Assembly: GCF_013201725.1 (NCBI RefSeq)
Contig: NZ_CP053835.1
Span: forward strand, 372,001 to 436,000
DNA length: 64,000 nt
Direction: 5' to 3'
Origin: Arcobacter defluvii
GTDB taxonomy: Bacteria > Campylobacterota > Campylobacteria > Campylobacterales > Arcobacteraceae
Shown here: positions 62,867-64,000 of the stretch, one piece after another
Layout: every line of letters starts with the position of its first letter
Numbering within the stretch: position 1 is the stretch's first letter
Made by a program: the position numbers and the translations under genes
The notes under the pieces: generated by a model
Database searches by the model: none
Seen by the model: the letters and a program-made list of their open reading frames with translations, nothing else
What the model was told of the DNA's origin: nothing

Positions 62867-64000
62867 TATAAATCTCCTGCTCTTTCGTTTTTCTCTTTAT
62901 AATTCATTGGTAAGTCAAATGGCATCAATGCATGTTGAATTTCATGTCTATCTTTACCTTCTGCTTGCATTTTTTCAGTAACTTCATCAACTTCTGCTTG
63001 TCTTTTTGCAGATAATTCATTTTCAATAATCATACCTTTTGCACCATAACCTCTAAATGCAGGTGGTAATTCCATTGACATAATATCTAATGGTTCGTAT
63101 GAAATAGTTGGAAGAGTTTGATTTTCATCAGGCCAAGAAGTTAATGTTCTGTTTAACCAGTTAGCATCATCTCTTTTTAAATAATCTTCTCTATAGTGTG
63201 CACCTCTAGATTCAGTTCTTTCTAATGCACCTTTAGCAACACAAAGAGCAACTTTTAACATTCTTGGTACTCTATATGCTTCTTCTAATTCTGGATTTCC
63301 AACTCTTTCTTTAGATTTAACATTAATATGTTTTGTTTTTTTCAATAAATCTTCAAGCTCATTAACAGCTTCTTCTAAGTGTGGACCATCTCTAAAGATA
63401 CCAACTTTTTCATCCATTAAGTTTTGCATTCTATTTTTGATTTTGAAAATATCTTCATTTCCATTATAAGATAAAATTTCATCAATGTATTTATTTTGTT
63501 TATCTAAGAATTTTTGAACCGTTGCTGTTGGAATATTAACATCATTAGATAAACAATAATCAGCAAAATAGTTACCAATAATCATACCTGCAACAACTGT
63601 TTCAGAAACAGAGTTCCCTCCAAGTCTATTAAATCCATGCATATCCCAACAAGAAGCTTCACCACAAGCAAATAATCCTGCTAATTTTTGTGATTCACCA
63701 GTTGGTTTAGTTCTAATTCCACCCATTGAGTAGTGTTGCATAGGAAGAACTGGTGCCCATCCTTTTTTACCTTCATCAGCTGGATCTATACCGTTGAAAA
63801 TCATACAAATTTCTTGTACGTCTCTTAAATTTTTCTCAATATGCTCTCTTCCTAGAATAGAAATATCTAACCATACGTGGTATCCATAAGGAGAAGGAAC
63901 ACCTTTTCCATTTCTAATATGCTCAATCATTCTTCTTGAAACAACGTCTCTTGAAGCTAGTTCTTTTTTCTCTGGTTCATAATCTGGCATAAATCTGTGA
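62866..64000 (-). CDS. frdA: Fumarate reductase / succinate dehydrogenase flavoprotein subunit, C-terminal part (partial)
   Basis: The open frame runs off the end of the window: codons before the ATG at 63990 read H-R-F and continue in frame, matching the FrdA 'RFMPDYEP' motif, so this is an internal methionine. Visible parts include [39 protein letters not shown] (FAD and substrate region), [18 protein letters not shown], and the C-terminal helical and dicarboxylate-binding [16 protein letters not shown]. The C-terminus ends in RAGDL. It is the Wolinella/Campylobacter-type enzyme, about 650 residues when complete; frdC would be upstream. Confidence 0.95.
   Translation of the reverse strand, partial: HRFMPDYEPEKKELASRDVVSRRMIEHIRNGKGVPSPYGYHVWLDISILGREHIEKNLRDVQEICMIFNGIDPADEGKKGWAPVLPMQHYSMGGIRTKPTGESQKLAGLFACGEASCWDMHGFNRLGGNSVSETVVAGMIIGNYFADYCLSNDVNIPTATVQKFLDKQNKYIDEILSYNGNEDIFKIKNRMQNLMDEKVGIFRDGPHLEEAVNELEDLLKKTKHINVKSKERVGNPELEEAYRVPRMLKVALCVAKGALERTESRGAHYREDYLKRDDANWLNRTLTSWPDENQTLPTISYEPLDIMSMELPPAFRGYGAKGMIIENELSAKRQAEVDEVTEKMQAEGKDRHEIQHALMPFDLPMNYKEKNERAGDL

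Noticed and set aside
63990-64000. Apparent ATG start of the flavoprotein gene at 63990
   Set aside because: Codons before it (H-R-F) continue the FrdA pattern in frame to the window edge, so it is an internal methionine of a gene cut by the window end.

Overview
The window is a strongly AT-rich, gene-dense bacterial chromosome segment from the Campylobacterota, most likely an Arcobacter-group species. This placement is inferred from several traits: a futalosine-pathway radical SAM enzyme (MqnE), an HP0268-family protein, a Wolinella/Campylobacter-type fumarate reductase/succinate dehydrogenase pair, and two tandem dynamin-like GTPases like those of Campylobacter jejuni. A methylcitrate cycle and a fatty-acid cis/trans isomerase suggest a free-living lineage. 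I see no rRNA, tRNA, CRISPR array, insertion sequence or prophage. No gap without a gene exceeds about 250 bases.

Layout. 1-4.3 kb: the nusA 5' end, then divergently an HP0268-type protein, miaB, a lysophospholipid acyltransferase-like gene and a bitopic protein of GspL/PilM-like layout. 4.3-10 kb (minus strand): mqnE, a small membrane protein, beta-carbonic anhydrase, bioF-like, yraN, thiS, a DUF185 methyltransferase and an OmpA/glycine-zipper lipoprotein. 10-16.4 kb: pyk, then on the minus strand a TolC-family protein, argD and a haem-type cis/trans isomerase (cti). 16.4-21 kb: pyrB-pabB-pabC, a LapG-like protease, an SspB-like protein and azlCD. 21-24.4 kb (minus): the lipid/translation operon ndk-yceD-rpmF-plsX-fabH, and a ferredoxin. 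24.6-35.3 kb: a 2-Cys peroxiredoxin, rho, a UDG-superfamily glycosylase, gdhA, murI-dnaX, a DsbC-like protein, hemC, an isochorismatase-fold hydrolase and a GAF-GGDEF cyclase. 35.3-43.5 kb: the methylcitrate operon prpB-prpC-acnD-prpF with a divergent HTH regulator of unfamiliar type and a 2-hydroxyacid dehydrogenase. 43.5-50.3 kb: a MotA/MotB-like motor pair with a tiny coupled third gene, an L,D-transpeptidase, an EF-hand protein, an ECF sigma factor, an ABM-like protein and an AraC-GyrI regulator. 50.3-55.9 kb: recQ, then copZ-arsR-copA and an HPP protein. 55.9-64 kb (minus): a glycosyltransferase, a YgjP-type metallopeptidase, two dynamin-like GTPases, and frdB with the 3' part of frdA.

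How genes work together. The prp genes convert propionyl-CoA through 2-methylcitrate to pyruvate and succinate. Succinate can feed the FrdAB-type enzyme, whose quinone partner is menaquinone made through MqnE. NrdR-like or other global regulators are not visible; local control is suggested by a palindromic operator in the copZ promoter, by hairpins at every prp junction, and by a repeat-rich rho leader.

Most novel-looking points: the orphan motor pair with a 43-residue third protein (43488-45883), the non-PrpR regulator of the prp operon, a possible tau/gamma slippage site in dnaX, the ArsR-controlled copper operon, and the GspL/PilM-like bitopic protein after miaB.
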